64,000 bases of DNA from Ceriagrion tenellum (GCA_963169105.1 OY720641.1:3859258-3923257); one strand, 5' to 3'; shown: positions 24,262 through 36,430, counted from the stretch's first letter. The notes: generated from the sequence alone by a model not told the origin. Numbers and translations are program-made.

Positions 24262-24792
24262 ATTTCATAATAATAATAAGTAAATTTATTCTCAATATAA
24301 TTACAAGCATAGTCCTGTTAAGCTTATGCCTTGTCAGCAGGTGCTGTTATTAATTAACAAATATATTCACAGCTTTGATCTGTCAAAAACATTTAAAAAT
24401 TGCTAAAAACCTAAAATATAATAAAATCATATAAATTACTCAAAGACGCAACAAAATCATCAATTCAAAGAGCAAAAGTACAAACGTTTTTTTAAATAAA
24501 ACAAATGATTACAAGAGTAAACAAAAGTAAGTAATTTTTTTAAATCATAACACAACATGTATCCATCATAAATCATTTAAAATATCGACGAAAAACATAA
24601 AAAGTAATTGAAACATAAATATTCACAAAACACAATTTAAACTTTACTGTTAAATCATAACTACCTCAGTATATATGTAGGTACAATTTTTCGTAATAAA
24701 CAAGTGAACAACATTGATTAGTTAAAGGCATTTTAAAATGATAAATGAAACAGATTTAACAGGATACCATATTAAGTCAACTGCATTACTGT
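24262..24792 (-). other. LINE-B 3' UTR and (TTA)n tail
   Basis: Between the ORF2 stop at about 24793 and the tail the sequence is AT-rich with no ORF. It ends in a short TTATTATTATTATG array at 24266-24282, a microsatellite-type tail in place of poly(A), as CR1-group elements have. Confidence 0.75.
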
Positions 24793-26146
24793 TCATACAA
24801 TAACCATTGTTTCACTTCTTTCTTTAATGATGACATTTTGTCAGTTTCTCGAATTGGCTGTGGCAATTTGTTGAATATATTTGGAACAATGTAGGTACCT
24901 TAATAAGCTCTTACCGTGGTTGCTGTACTATTTTGGAACAGAATATTTTTCAATACACCGGAGTCGAATATCATGATTTACATTTCTTTGTATTTTGAAC
25001 TTGTTTTGAAAGAAATTGTCACATATTATGACGTGCTGAAAAAGTTCAGTTATAGGTAATAAACCTAGTTTAATACATATGTTGATACATTGGATTCATT
25101 TACATCCAGACAGGATACTTTTTTATTTTGAATTTTAATTACCTCATTCCAATAACTTCGGTACGTTGTACCCCAGATTGTTAGTCCATATCGCATGATA
25201 GCTTCGGCTAAACCTTGGTAAAGCAATTTTTTTACCTTAGTTGGTAACACGTATTTCAAGAGTGATAGTTGAAAGAGAATGCATCGAAGCTTTCCACACA
25301 AACAATTCAAATGTAATCTGAAGTTGTATTTTTCGTCTAAAATTATGCCTAAATATTTAAAATGATTGACCTGGGAAATTACTAAACATGAATGTAAGCG
25401 ACAGCTATTGCTTGTTTTGCAGCCCTGAGCGGATTGCAAACATAAGTGAGAGTGGAGAGTTCGATTTATGTCTTCTTTTTTCTTTTACACTGAGAAATTG
25501 CAAGGTAACAGTTTTTTATATTATTAATGACTAATTTATTATCATGGCACCATCTTTGGATGGCACAAAAGTCATACTGAAATTTTTGCCTAGTCATCTC
25601 GAAGGATCTACTGGTCGAAAGTAAAGCGATGTCGTCTGCATACATATATATTTTACATCTATTAATATTGTAAGGTATATCATTTATGTATATTAAAAAT
25701 AGAATTGGTCCTAAAATAGATCCCTGTGGAACTCCAGTTTCTACAGATTTTATAGTGCTATGATGATCGAACAACCTGACAACTAATTTCCGGTCGCTGA
25801 GGTAAGATAAGCCTGGAAAGGGGAATTCCACGTATTCCTGAGCGTTCCAGCTTTTCAAAAGGATGTTTATATCGATTGTATCGAAGGCTTTTTGGAAATC
25901 AATAAACACAGCTAGTGCGTAAGGTTAGTAATCTTTGGCTAGTGCGGAATGGCTCTTGTTAAGACATGTACTAACATCTTCGCTGAAGTCTTCCAGGGGA
26001 ATTTTAGTACTTTTTTGTTGTTGATATCCATATTGGTGTCTAGTGATGATATTAAATTTATCAAGAAAACCTATCAACTGGTTGGCAACGTAGCGTTCCA
26101 TGATTCATTAAGTGAGGGAAGAATAGATATCGAACGATAGTTATTA

Positions 26147-26154
26147 GTATCATT
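26147..26154. repeat. 8-bp target site duplication (left) of MITE
   Basis: GTATCATT, repeated exactly at 26771-26778. In the minus-strand RT frame these bases encode the NDT before NYRSIS. Confidence 0.9.
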
Positions 26155-26770
26155 CACGGAGTAGGATATAGGAGGGCGATCGCCATAGTGAAATTTTGGG
26201 ACGGGGGATTAGCAAGGAACAGATGCCAAAAAAATTGTAGACCACGTATTGTTGTCAAATTGTAGTCAATTGTACACCACGTGTTACATTCATCGCACTT
26301 TTATTCGTTTCCTACACCTGGGAAACAATTCTTCGCGTTTACTCATAAAGCGAATATATTCCCAAGTTAATATATTTTACTTGTTTTGGAAAAGAAGAAA
26401 ATGATTACCTCATGTAAGAGGAAGAAAGCTTACCTTGGGTGCCTTGAAAAGGCTTACATTCTTCAATCCATGTTCCCGGTTGTATTTTAATGTGGTCCGG
26501 TATCCACTGGTACATCCCGGCACAAAACACGTACTAGTCATTTCAATGTTTAAATCAAAGAAATAAACTCTTGGCAGTCAAAATCGACACAGTTCCGAAT
26601 ACACCTCCTTCCTCCACCACGCTAACTTCAGGATAGAGAGACCAAGAGAGACTTCCGTGCACTTACAGCGCCTCTATCAGAAAGTTGAAAACCTCTTCCC
26701 TTGCTTACCATCCGGGCTCTTTTCCTCCCCTTTTCCCCTATCCCGATCGTACTCCTTATCCTACTCCGTG
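26155..26770. mobile_element. hAT-like MITE nested in the LINE-B reverse transcriptase
   Basis: A 616-bp element bounded by inverted repeats: the left end starts CACGGAGTAGGATATAGGAG and the reverse complement of the right end starts CACGGAGTAGGATAAGGAG, with pairing (one indel, two mismatches) through GATCG, about 28 bp. It is flanked by a perfect 8-bp duplication GTATCATT, the size made by hAT transposases. No ORF or transposase motif is inside, so it is non-autonomous. It interrupts the codons between IRPIYRQGKRNDT and NYRSISILP of LINE-B; removing it and one duplication copy makes the RT continuous, so it arrived after LINE-B. The superfamily call rests on the duplication size and CA-starting termini only. 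Confidence 0.88.
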
Positions 26771-26778
26771 GTATCATT
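26771..26778. repeat. 8-bp target site duplication (right) of MITE
   Basis: GTATCATT, exact copy of 26147-26154. Confidence 0.9.
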
Positions 26779-28542
26779 TCTTTTACCTTGCCTATAGATT
26801 GGCCTAATTGTTGCTAGTTTTAAATTTGATTGCATCTTCCCTTGTTCGATATTTAGGTTTATCCACTGGGATATTATTGTGGTTAATTCCTGTCCATAAG
26901 TGAGGTCAATCAATCTAATTCTATCATATCCAGGGCTTTTTTTCTTCATGCTATTCAAAATATTGCGTACGTCAGTTGGCGTTATTGGCATTAGTGAGAA
27001 TGTATAGGGGCTAGTACTACTATTACAATCACTGAGGAGGTGGTGTGAGCAGTTTGGCAGTATGTTTTTCATATTGTTGGTGAACTGTGAAGCAAAGGCT
27101 TTACAAACAATGTTTATATTCGACTCTTTCTTAAAGTTACTTTTTATTAGTGAATCAACATTTGTTTTGTTTGGAGCTCCTCTGAGATTTTTTATTAGCT
27201 GCCAGGTTTTTCTGATGTTTTTTTTATATTTTATAAATTTTGAGTTGTAGAAGTCATTTTTGGACTTCCTTAGTAAGGCAGTGACTTTATTTCTCTGTAT
27301 TTTGTAATTATGTCTATGCAAATCGTTTGATGGATTAGATTTCCACTTTCTAAATAAGGCATCTCTTATCTGTATTTCCAACTAAATGACATCATTGATC
27401 CAAGGTTTCTTATATGTTTTAGCTCTATAATTGTTTGTTATTTTGACGGTAGCCTTTTTGTATATGTGACTCAGTTGCTTGTGCAGTTGCTGATATGTAC
27501 AGTCTGGGTCTTGTAATGTTAGCAGTTTCAACCAGTTTATGTTATTCATTTTATCTGCCTTACTATCCGGTGGCAAAGGTAAGAAGAAGAATGGTTGGAG
27601 TTGGTGTCAGGTATATTGTCATTAGTGTGGATGAAAATGCCAACCGGAAAATGATCAGAGAGTTTTGTTTTTATAATGAAGCTATTGATACTATCATGAA
27701 AATCTCTAACGCTAATATGGTCAATGCAAGATCTTATCACTTTGTTGTTTTTTATTTCTAATCTGGAGGTTTTATTTATGTATATCAGGAAACCACTGTT
27801 AGCGAGGATGTTTTTATATGCTGACACAGTGATATCCCTGTTAGATTTTAAGCTTAAGTTGAAATCTCCAAGTAATATTATTTGCTTTTTTTTCTGTTCT
27901 CAATGAAAGCCTCTAGACTAGTTACAAAATCCCTTTTGTTTCTGTGTGGTGGTCTATAGATGTTTATTATTAACACAGTTTCAGAGCCTAGGTTAATTGT
28001 TAATATCAGAGATTCGCACTCTTTTATTTCAATATCAATCACCTGACCAGGAAAAGTTTCCTTTAGGTAGAACATAATTCCCCCTCCTTTTTGATTTTGC
28101 CTTAGCTTATGGTAGGAGGTGAATCCAAGTACATGGAAGGGATGTATTTCTGACGATTTGACATTAACCTCAGTTAGGGCAAAGCCAAGGAGAGGGGCAA
28201 AGTTGTTGAACTGATTGTGCAGCACATTAAGTTCATCCCAATGTTTCTTTAAAGACCTTACATTTATTAAGTAAATAAGATAGCCATTTGAGGATGTTAT
28301 TTTGTTACACAAGTTATTTATGTTATCATGAGATCTACACTTAGGGGTAATAGTAACTACAGAATAGGAATCCATTTAGCTTACTTATTTATTTCTGTTT
28401 TAGAGTTATCTCAAATTCTTTAGATCTTTTTCAGAACCAACCTTGATCACTTTACTATTTCCTGCTTTCCAAATTAATACGTGAATATTTTGATTTCACC
28501 TTTTCAATGTGGTTATTGGTACAATAGATTATTCTAATTTGC

Positions 28543-29390
28543 TTAGATCTCTCTGAGTATGTTAATAATTTGAGTGCCTTCACTCTTCTTAACTAATATT
28601 TTGCCATTTTCATACCATACAAACTTAAAATTTAGTTCATGTGCTTTAGTCTTAGCTTGCCACAAGAGCTGACGATAAAACAAAGTTAGGCTTTCATTTA
28701 TAAACACTTTTGAGTTAGGATATTGTTTACTTATTTAAGCATCGTTTAACTTCTTTTTATGAGCAGGAATAGATTGTTTCACAGCTTTGTTAGTTAACTC
28801 AACTATAAATTTTCTTGGTTTCATGTTAGATTTAGGGAGAACATACAGGTCAGAGATGCTATTCTTATCAACAGAAACATCAATGTTATTAACAAGGTCA
28901 ATGACTTTTTTGGTCAACACTTCACTGTCATCACCATCAGTATAGATTCCTGTTATTTCTAATTGTTTTTGTTCCAGTATGATGACTCTTTTTTGCAGAT
29001 CATCAATTACAGAGTCCTTCAACTGAAGCTGACTTCTAAGGTCACTGACTGTATTCACTAGATTATTAACGGTGTCTTTCAGATCCTTAATACTACCAGC
29101 AAAAACATCATACTTATCGGACAAGAAGTTTAGGCTGCTCTTAATTTGATTAATGTCCTCTCTGGTGATTACTGCTTCGGTAACTTCCTCCGGTAGGACA
29201 TCAGATTCTTCTCAGTGTATCGGCAGGTTACGCATCTCCAGGCCTCTTTCTTCTTCGCCGACATAGACCGGTAGGATGATTCCCTCAGTCCCGAACAGTT
29301 GTAGTGCATATGTGCATTGCATCCGAAACACTTTACATATTTTTCTTGAAGAATACTTTCCTCGCACTTGTTACACTTCATGTGGGACAA
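28543..29390 (-). pseudogene. LINE-B ORF1: zinc finger, coiled coil, C-terminal RNA-binding-like domain
   Basis: Begins MSHMKCNKCEESI at 29390. Residues 1-60 carry a PHD/RING-like zinc finger: CNKC, then CFGCNAHMHYNC and CVTC. A frameshift near 29215 leads into EEVTEAVITREDINQIKSSL and a heptad-rich coiled coil (IKDLKDTVNNLVNTVSDL through VIILEQKQLE). After a stop near 28735 the frame carries FINESLTLFYRQLLWQAK, LNFKFVWYENGKILVKKSEG and ends at 28543, the C-terminal domain that usually follows in CR1/L2-type ORF1 proteins. In the family this protein binds LINE RNA and assembles into a particle. It lies 167 bp upstream of ORF2. One frameshift and one stop break this copy. Confidence 0.85.
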
Positions 29391-29529
29391 CTTCTGCTAC
29401 CGCTACTGTTCGGAGTGGGCGACTTCAATATATTACAATGTCAGCTAATAATAAGGTCAAATATTCCAACTACACTGTGGGAATAATTAACGTTGGAGAA
29501 CAACAGAAGCACGTACGTTCGCCACAACG

Positions 29530-29805
29530 TCTGACTGACGACTGGTATATGTTCGTTCGTAGCAGTTTTTTAATGAAGCGTGCTGCTTTTCTTTGTATTT
29601 TATTTATTTTTTTTGTTAAATCTTTATGTCCAGGGTCCCAAATGTTCGTGGTGTATTCGAGGTGTGGCCCAACCAGAGCGAAGTAGCATCTCTCTATTTG
29701 ACTTTTTCATCCGAGCTATTTTCTATTATACGCTTAACAAAACCTAGTTTCTTTAATGCTGTGCCGGATATGTTTTGTATGTGTGTTCCCCACGATATAT
29801 CTTAA
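29530..29805 (-). mobile_element. LINE-A upstream part (outer layer of the nest)
   Basis: Minus-strand translation gives ISWGTHIQNISGTALKKLG, FVKRIIENSSDEKVK, a stop, then RCYFALVGPHLEYTTNIWD, KKINKIQRKAARFIKK and IYQSSV. This is the same CR1-like C-terminal region that LINE-C has as RCYFSLVRPHLEYAA. The coding sequence breaks off after SSV at about 29530, and the next expected residues (VTQLLDELRWEPL) are found at 24260, 5.27 kb away. The 5' end at about 29805 is where homology stops, so this is a truncated or decayed copy. Confidence 0.88.
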
Positions 29806-31715
29806 TATTATAGGCCTAATAGAGAAACAAAGGACACGCAATGCTCTTATTTTCCTTTCTCTTCTCAACCTGAACTTTTTTTATCTTGCGCTCCATTGTT
29901 TGTCAATCCTTTTGGTTTCTGTTGCACCTGTACCATCTGCCGATATCTTCTACTCACTTTTTTCACACATCGCTTATCTTTCCCGCCTTTTTATATTCGT
30001 TACGTGCAATTCCAACGATCTCGACATTTCCACTTCTTCCCTTCAAGGTTAAGATATTTTCGTTCCTTTTTGTGCTCTATCTCTTCTTTTTCTCCTCGTC
30101 AATTATGCATCGTATTTTGTCGTCGTTCGGTATCGGAATTTCTCTTGATGTCGACCGCTACCAGAATTCCTCTCCAGCTGTCGGACAAGACACCCGCTCC
30201 AGCTGGCTAAGTAAAGTAAATGCCAGGATTCCTCTCTCCATAGATCGTACTCGAACCTCCTGTATTCACTAATTTCGGAGAACTCTGGCTGGAGAAGGTG
30301 ATGATTTTCTATTGAATCAATGAATAAACGATAAAGTTTCTTTTTATCCGATAAAATTTGAATTGGGTTTTTCAAGGTGAATTTCTGAGAGTTATTATCT
30401 AGATGGAAGAGATGAAGCTGGATAGTTCGGCTACACCGTCATTGTGGGAGATGTTGGTATACTCTTCTTTTTATTACACCATAACAACAAAAGGTCATTG
30501 ATTGGGGGAGGAATTTTTTTTTATTTCTCAGGCTGCACCTCCAGACGATGAAATGCTGTTGCTTGTAGGGTTTGAGATTTCCAATTTCCAAGTGTTTCGA
30601 CAGCAAAAACTCATATCGGTGGAGCTGTATGAAATTGAAGGAATAACAATTAAATGAACGGAAAGTTAACCATATGTGTTAACAAACGCGACATTAGCTT
30701 TTCTATAATCCGTCGAAATGATTTTTTATTAAAATTCTGCTGTCGTAGTGTTTGAGATTTCGGAGAAAATTTCAGTGTTTCTACTAAAATAAACTCGCCT
30801 TGATTGGGTTGATTAAATTTGAAATATAAACTAGAAAATGAAAGGCAACTTTACCATGATTGTGACAGATGCGTCAGTAGTCTTTTTTCCTTACCAAATA
30901 TAAATGATTTGTTTTTGTAATTTCATCGATTCGTTAAAGACATGAACTTAGTTGCGGGCAGCAGTGATACCTTATTACGATCACAGTGACGCATATAATA
31001 AGATCGATAATGTTTTCATTCCCCTGACGAGTGAAAGCGAGAGCATAGGGGTCCCTGGAAAGTGAGGGTGAGAAACCAGCCGAATGTGAGGGCATGTAAA
31101 AGGGAGGTGGGGGGGGAGGGGTGGTTCCGAACTATAGCACCCCCTGTCGTTGTGGCTGGTTAAGTGGCGAGAGGGTGTCTGGTGGACGGCAGTGTATCTA
31201 ATTGCCTGGTGGTGCGGTGGCCGTGGAGGTCGCACTCCAAGCGGAAACTACCGGAAGGACCAGGAGTATAGTCTGCGGGTTGCGTTTTGGGAAGGGGGAG
31301 GGGGTGGGTTGGAGGAGTAATGGTGGGGAGAGGGAAGCAGGGGGAACAGACGAGAGTCATTTTTTTTCCGCTGCGGAAATTTCGTTTCGTTTGTTTTTTA
31401 ATCAAGCGAAGCGCGTTCGAGCGAAGACCCGCTCGCTCCGAAAGCATATAACATTTGTATCCTTTAACCCTTCACATGGATGACCACCACTGCAAACTCT
31501 TAAAATGGCTCATTAAGCTCATACAGTGTCATATCGCCGTTAAAAAAAGAAACGCCCCCTCTAAAATTAAAAAAGTACTTGGTGCGTACTTTCTTCGCTA
31601 TTCATGGCCCAACTTGTGATGGGAAAATCCATGGCGTTCTAGTCGATCATAAATTTTGGGGTACCAACGTGCTACAAATTCGTTCACGAATTAGTCTTTA
31701 CCTGGTCCTTGAACT
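29806..31715. other. Stretch without a recognised gene
   Basis: Pyrimidine-rich and AT-rich sequence at 29850-30130. A GC/purine-rich patch at 31030-31340 with GGGGGGGGAGGGG is flanked by CpGs. Overlapping ORFs at 29756-30375 and 30981-31483 are composition-driven and show no family motif. Confidence 0.5.
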
Positions 31716-31719
31716 AGTC

Positions 31720-31932
31720 CTTGGTCTAATGTTTGTGGAAGATGGAAGATAACAGGCGTAAAATAGTAATAGGCGTGCAAATGCTGAAAGGAAAGTCGTA
31801 GGTATCATGTGCAATACCCCAAGAAATGAATGTGTGTCAAAGGAGCAAAAATTGCAGAATGCAAAAGTGTACTCTTTTCCGCTAATTAGCCAGAATGAGC
31901 GCAACGGATTCAGTGTTGAGTAACTTAGAAGT
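31720..31932 (+). mobile_element. LINE-E fragment, upstream part (split by LINE-D)
   Basis: Plus-strand frames give FVEDGR, NRRANAERKVVGIMC, RNECVSKEQKLQNAKV and SQNERNGFSVE, matching in order the LINE-E protein at 61250-61450 (KDGRIDEEIKRRANAGRK, NECLSKEAKIAVYKC, YQNRHKSRLNAED). It breaks off at the 9-bp CTTAGAAGT (31924-31932) where LINE-D begins, and resumes at 32915. Confidence 0.75.
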
Positions 31933-32914
31933 AACTATAGAGGAAGCAAGTCGTCAAAATGCGAGTGAGGGGCGGAAGACAAATAGAAGCTAAAATTAAC
32001 GCAAGAGTAAGACAAGGATGCAACCTCTCTCCAGAACTGTTCAAAATTTACTTCGAAGTATAAGCCATAAGAGAAGCATTAGAAAGTGGACTGGGCGGGA
32101 TAAAGATAAACGGAGAAGAAACTAGCATGCTACGCTTCGCTGATGGTATCGCAGTCATAGCTGGAAATCGCGACGATCTTTAAAGGTCACTAAACGTAAT
32201 GGACAAAGTACCCCAAGAATACAGCATGAAAATACATAAGAAGGAGAATAAAGTTCTAGTATGTGGAAGAGTGAAGTTGAGTGTAGAAGTCACCCTGAGA
32301 GGAGAGCAATTCGATGAAGTGGATTCCTTATCTCGGAAGTACCATCACGTGGGACGGAAGAAGTACGATGGATATCAAGCGAAGAATAGTCTAAGCTACG
32401 AAGGCTTTCATTGGCCAAATATAACTGCTGTGCTCAAAGAAGATAGCACTACAAACCAGGAAGTAGTATGTGAATACATTCGTGTGGAGCGTAGCACTCT
32501 ATGGAGGAGAAGCATGGACCATTGGAAAAGCTGACCGGAAAAGACGTGAAGCCTTCGTAATCTGGTGCTGGGGGAGGATGCTGAAGAGAAAATGGACGGA
32601 CAAAAATAAGAAATGATGGAGTGTACGGAAGAGTAGGAGAGGAAAGGACCATTTAATGGAACATCATACAGAAAAGAAGAAGAAGTTGGATTGGACACAC
32701 CCTGAGACAGAATGGGTTTGTGGAAAATATAATCGAAGGCAGAATAGAGGGAATAGTCCCATCAGAGGAGGAAGACCAAGGAATAAGTGCATGGACCAAG
32801 AAAAGAGGAAAGTACAAAGGAAGAGGAGGTAAGGGAATGAGCATTAGACAGGGAAGAAGGGTGGAGGAGGGCTGCAGTCAACCAATCTTAGGATTGGATA
32901 ACCCCAATGATGAT
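31933..32914 (+). mobile_element. LINE-D, longest copy, inserted in LINE-E
   Basis: Reverse transcriptase pieces on the plus strand: VRQGCNLSPELFKIYFEV, AIREALESGLGGIKINGEE, then MLRFADGIAVIAGN, where the second catalytic Asp of FADD is Gly. Next come VTLRGEQFDEVDS, ALYGGEAWTIGKADRKRRE, WTDKI, RRRSWIGHTLRQNGFVENI and a 3' end with AATCTTAGGATTGG and the tail AATGATGAT. It is flanked by CTTAGAAGT on both sides (31924-31932 and 32915-32923), so it is a 982-bp, 5'-truncated target-primed insertion. Frameshifts and stops are numerous. The same family occurs at 9355, 44994 and 45470. Confidence 0.9.
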
Positions 32915-33010
32915 CTTAGAAGTGTTTGCGGTGAAATTAGAAGGGATTGAGTCAGGGATGACTGACGAAAGATTATCAATTTGGTGCTGCGAAAGTGGAC
33001 ATCTGAGAGA
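32915..33010 (+). mobile_element. LINE-E fragment, downstream part
   Basis: Starts with the second copy of CTTAGAAGT and continues LRSVCGEIRRD, a stop, VRDD, matching YLRSVCGKSRMDRVRNEW of LINE-E at 61480-61530. It is therefore the continuation of the fragment ending at 31932. Homology fades near 33010. Confidence 0.7.
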
Positions 33011-33014
33011 GGAG

Positions 33015-36000
33015 CGTATTCCGTTTGCTATTCCACGTCGAGAGAATGAATTAAATTCAAGAGCTCATCTCTCAATAAAATACCTCTATTCTCGGGAGAG
33101 CATCATAATGCCATCATTATCTTTGAACGAATCTATTAATTGAGTCTGAGAATCTTACAGTACTTCTATCTCTCTTTGTGTATTCTATGGTAATTTCCTT
33201 GATTAGTCTCTAAGTTGGCTATTGCGTCAGGGTCACTTATTCCAGAAATTCTGAAAACTTAAATATAGCATCTTTGATGTGAGTTTTTTAAACTGAAGTG
33301 AACAAAATAATTGGCTAGTTTTATTACAATTCAGCCTTAAAAGTAGACCTTTTTACATGAGCTTTATGGAGATTGCTCGGATTATGGCAAAAAAAGTCGT
33401 TTTGAACGAGATAGAACATTTAATAACATACAGATACAACTTTTAATTAAAACTGTTCATAAGAAGCGGAGAGTGTTGGGAAATTGAATAAAAATAAAGC
33501 ATGCATGTTTCCGACTTTAAAAAAAATGTAAAAAGCGATTTACTGCCGTAATTGAATTCAAGACGCGGTAGTTCCATACAAACGGCGCTGCAGTCGGATC
33601 CTATGGCTGGACAAAGGTGGTCGATAATAACATACTCGTGGGATAATCTGCATATTTTGTACCTTAATTTTGGTTTTCATAAGCTAACCAATTCCATTAG
33701 GGAAAGCAGGATGTTTTAAACAAAAAATTAAAATTTAACAATAAACAAAAGTATTAATTTTGACTCACATTGTCAGGCCAGAGCCGCGTTAAACCTCGAG
33801 CAGTCGCGCTGGCGCACTTCTTGCGCAAAAGGCTGATATATGTCCATCAAATCGAATCCTAGAAAAGCCGGAAATCAAAAAGGTTAACCGGGGTCGGAGC
33901 GGAGCTGTAACCGAAGCCGCCGAAGCTAAGCTACAAACCGGAGCTGCTGGATCCAGATCCCGAACTACTTTCCATTTCCTCGCCCTCTAAGCTCTGATAC
34001 AAGGAGATATAATGAACATAAGGGCGTCGATGTTGGAACCTCTGTGTAATTGAAGCGAAAGACCTTAATAGATACAGGCAGAAAGGAGGAAATTATTATT
34101 TGACAGTCAGATTTAGAGGACTTTCATCGAAATTAACGGTCTTTCGAGTGCACCCGCTCCGAAAAGGAACAGCTTAACAATTGTGGCCTGGGTTTTTTTG
34201 TTCTACTCTTATATCACGTTGTTACGTTAGATTCGATGCCGCGGCCTTTGGGCTGGAAGGTAGTAGTTTTATTCAACCGACTCCTGCCGCGGCCTAAAAA
34301 ATGTATGGATATTACAAATGATTTTAGTTGTAAAATTGAAGCATTATTGAGAGACTGTTGCCTGGGAGTTAGCGTCGGCCAAATTGCAAATGAACTGATT
34401 TCAATACGAATAGATACTTCAACGTTATAATTGTTTACACCTAAATTTACTCAGAAAAATTACTTACAAACTATTTTTTTGGCACTTTAATACGTGCTTT
34501 TTAAATATTGTGTGTGAAAAATGTTCTTCCGTAAAGAGGTACGCTCCACGTGGGTCTTCACAAGACGTTTCTACTGGTCTATGCTTATAGTCTCCAAGGA
34601 CTTTAGTTTTCATTTATGATTGAAGGCATTCATTGCCTGGTGTATTCTGCTTATCACGTCTCTTTCGCTCCTCCTATGATTTGTAGATTTATTTTAAATT
34701 AAATGTTCTATTTTCCCCTTGTTTCACACATGTTCACTTTAAAAATGACATACTTTAAAATTTAATATGTTCAAAAAATTTCGTGAAAAGGTATGGTCAT
34801 GTTTCTAGTAAAAAAAAGGACAGGTCTTTCTATTATTGCATTTGAGTTTGAATACAAGTACATTTAGCTCATGGTATAATTAGAACCATCCTAATAATAG
34901 GCATTTAAAGTTTAAAATAGTATATGTTTAAAAAATTCTCACTAGCGACTTCCGAGGGAAATCAACGCTACCTCTATTAGTCATTGCATTTAATGTTTAG
35001 ATGCCGTAGAACGCGTTCAATTTGTTCTGAATCGTTAGTTTTACTATTCCGACCAAATCGTCCAACTTAATGTTGGTTCATCGGGAATTCGTCCTCGCAG
35101 TTTTAAAAAAATGATGGTACCATCTGCGAACGGACGGGAAAAAGGAAATATTTTTCTGCATTTCTTTGAATGGTTGTGAATCTCCACACTCAATGGATTT
35201 CATATCCCACCGGAAATACCGTGGTGGCGATACGAGCAGCGGCGGTGTTCACGCGAGCGTGGAGCTGAAAATACACGACACGGAGAAAATAATCCGAACG
35301 CCAGTCGGGAGTCGAGACCGGAACACCTGATTTCCGGTCACAACATACACTCTCGACTTGAAGTCAAGGTCCCTAACACTTCAAGATACAAGTTTACGTC
35401 AACACAGTACCCTGCGAGATTCAGCTACGAAATACTGTGCCAGCCGCCACCACTACTGTTTAAACATTATCGTTAATTAAAAAAAACGTGCGTTATGAAA
35501 ATATGCGTTTGCCATGTAATGTATTTTCATTAAATCTCGCAACTTTTGGTGGAAAATTGATGTTGTAGATTTCGTAGTTTTCCCTTGGCTGAGTTACAAT
35601 GTTCATTAAGTTGACAAATCTGATATATTTTGGGTGCGAGGGGTCGATTATTGCATTCGTGTATCCACAGTTTTAATTCTATCATATGATAAAAAATATG
35701 GCTGAAAATCAATATATATTTTTTTTAATGGCGCAAAGAACATTTCACTAGCATTTACATTGACCCAGATTATAAATATACATATGGATTCTCGACTCGT
35801 CGCCAAAAACTGTTGCCTAGAATTCCGCAAACAAACAACTTTGTCGATTGTGGCTCCGTCTAGTCATGAAAGACGGCAGTTCAAATTCAAATACAGTCTA
35901 CAGATCGTAAATGATCACGTCTTACCGGTTTTACTTACCAGTAATCATAATGCAGTAGACAAACAATGTAGTTACACGCGGGACGTAATGACACACTTTT

Positions 36001-36430
36001 TTAATATTGTCCGGTCGACAGATATATATTTAATTCCTCTCCAAATTTAATTAAACAACTGCACAATTAACTTCTTCGCACTTCGTGAATATTGTTCTAC
36101 GGCAATTTAATAGTAGTACGAGGTGAAAAAAGTGAAATGAATTAGAAGACATTTACTGAAGTAACTGTTATGTCTCAAAAATAGTCAGCTATTATTCTAC
36201 AGCATCAAGTAGATCATATCTCTTCAATCGTTATTGAATATTCACCACAGTCTCACGTTAACAACAATCCACAACGGCCATTTACGAGTCGACTGAGAAG
36301 ACTTTTTTCTAAGTAGCGCCAAGTACTGGGTGAACTAAAAGTGGAAGTTTAGGCAACACGTAGCCTAGGCAACAATTCCAAACATTTGAATCCATTATGA
36401 ATATTCATGGCCCATATATACATTTTTAAA
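33015..36430. other. Stretch without a recognised gene
   Basis: Mostly AT-rich. A GC-richer segment at 33780-33970 includes GGGTCGGAGCGGAGC and GCCGCCGAAGC. Another at 35210-35440 has CpGs. No ORF here (34236-34430, 35530-36050) shows a family motif. Confidence 0.5.

Larger units (their letters stand above)
24793..28375 (-). pseudogene. LINE-B ORF2: endonuclease and reverse transcriptase, split by MITE
   Basis: Starts MDSYSVVTITPK at 28375. The apurinic-type endonuclease follows: LINVRSLKKHWDELN, FALTEVN, NQKGGGIMFYLKE, IINIYRPPHRNK, then after a frameshift IILLGDFNLSLKS and finally CIDHISV and SDHFPVGIF. A linker and fingers follow, with PWINDVI, a stop, and RDALFRKWK. The reverse transcriptase palm has ATIRPIYRQGKRNDT, then the MITE, then NDTNNYRSISILPSL, a frameshift, FLDKFNIIT, FIDFQKAFDTID, GVPQGSILGPILF and the catalytic YADDIALL box. 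The thumb region continues LGIILDEKYNFRLHL to near 24793. Several frameshifts and stops are present. The endonuclease would nick target DNA and the RT would copy the LINE RNA at the nick. Confidence 0.9.
24262..29529 (-). mobile_element. LINE-B, near full-length CR1-like retrotransposon
   Basis: About 5.3 kb on the minus strand, 4.65 kb without the nested MITE. In order from its 5' end: a short 5' UTR (to 29391), ORF1 with zinc finger, coiled coil and C-terminal domain, a 167-bp gap, ORF2 with endonuclease and reverse transcriptase, a 3' UTR of about 0.5 kb and a TTATTATTATTATG tail (24266-24282). This layout is that of CR1-group LINEs. Both junctions fall within LINE-A: on the 5' side the LINE-A reading frame stops near 29530, on the 3' side it resumes near 24260. 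No long target duplication is visible; at most AGA is shared. Both ORFs carry frameshifts, so this copy is inactive. Confidence 0.88.
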
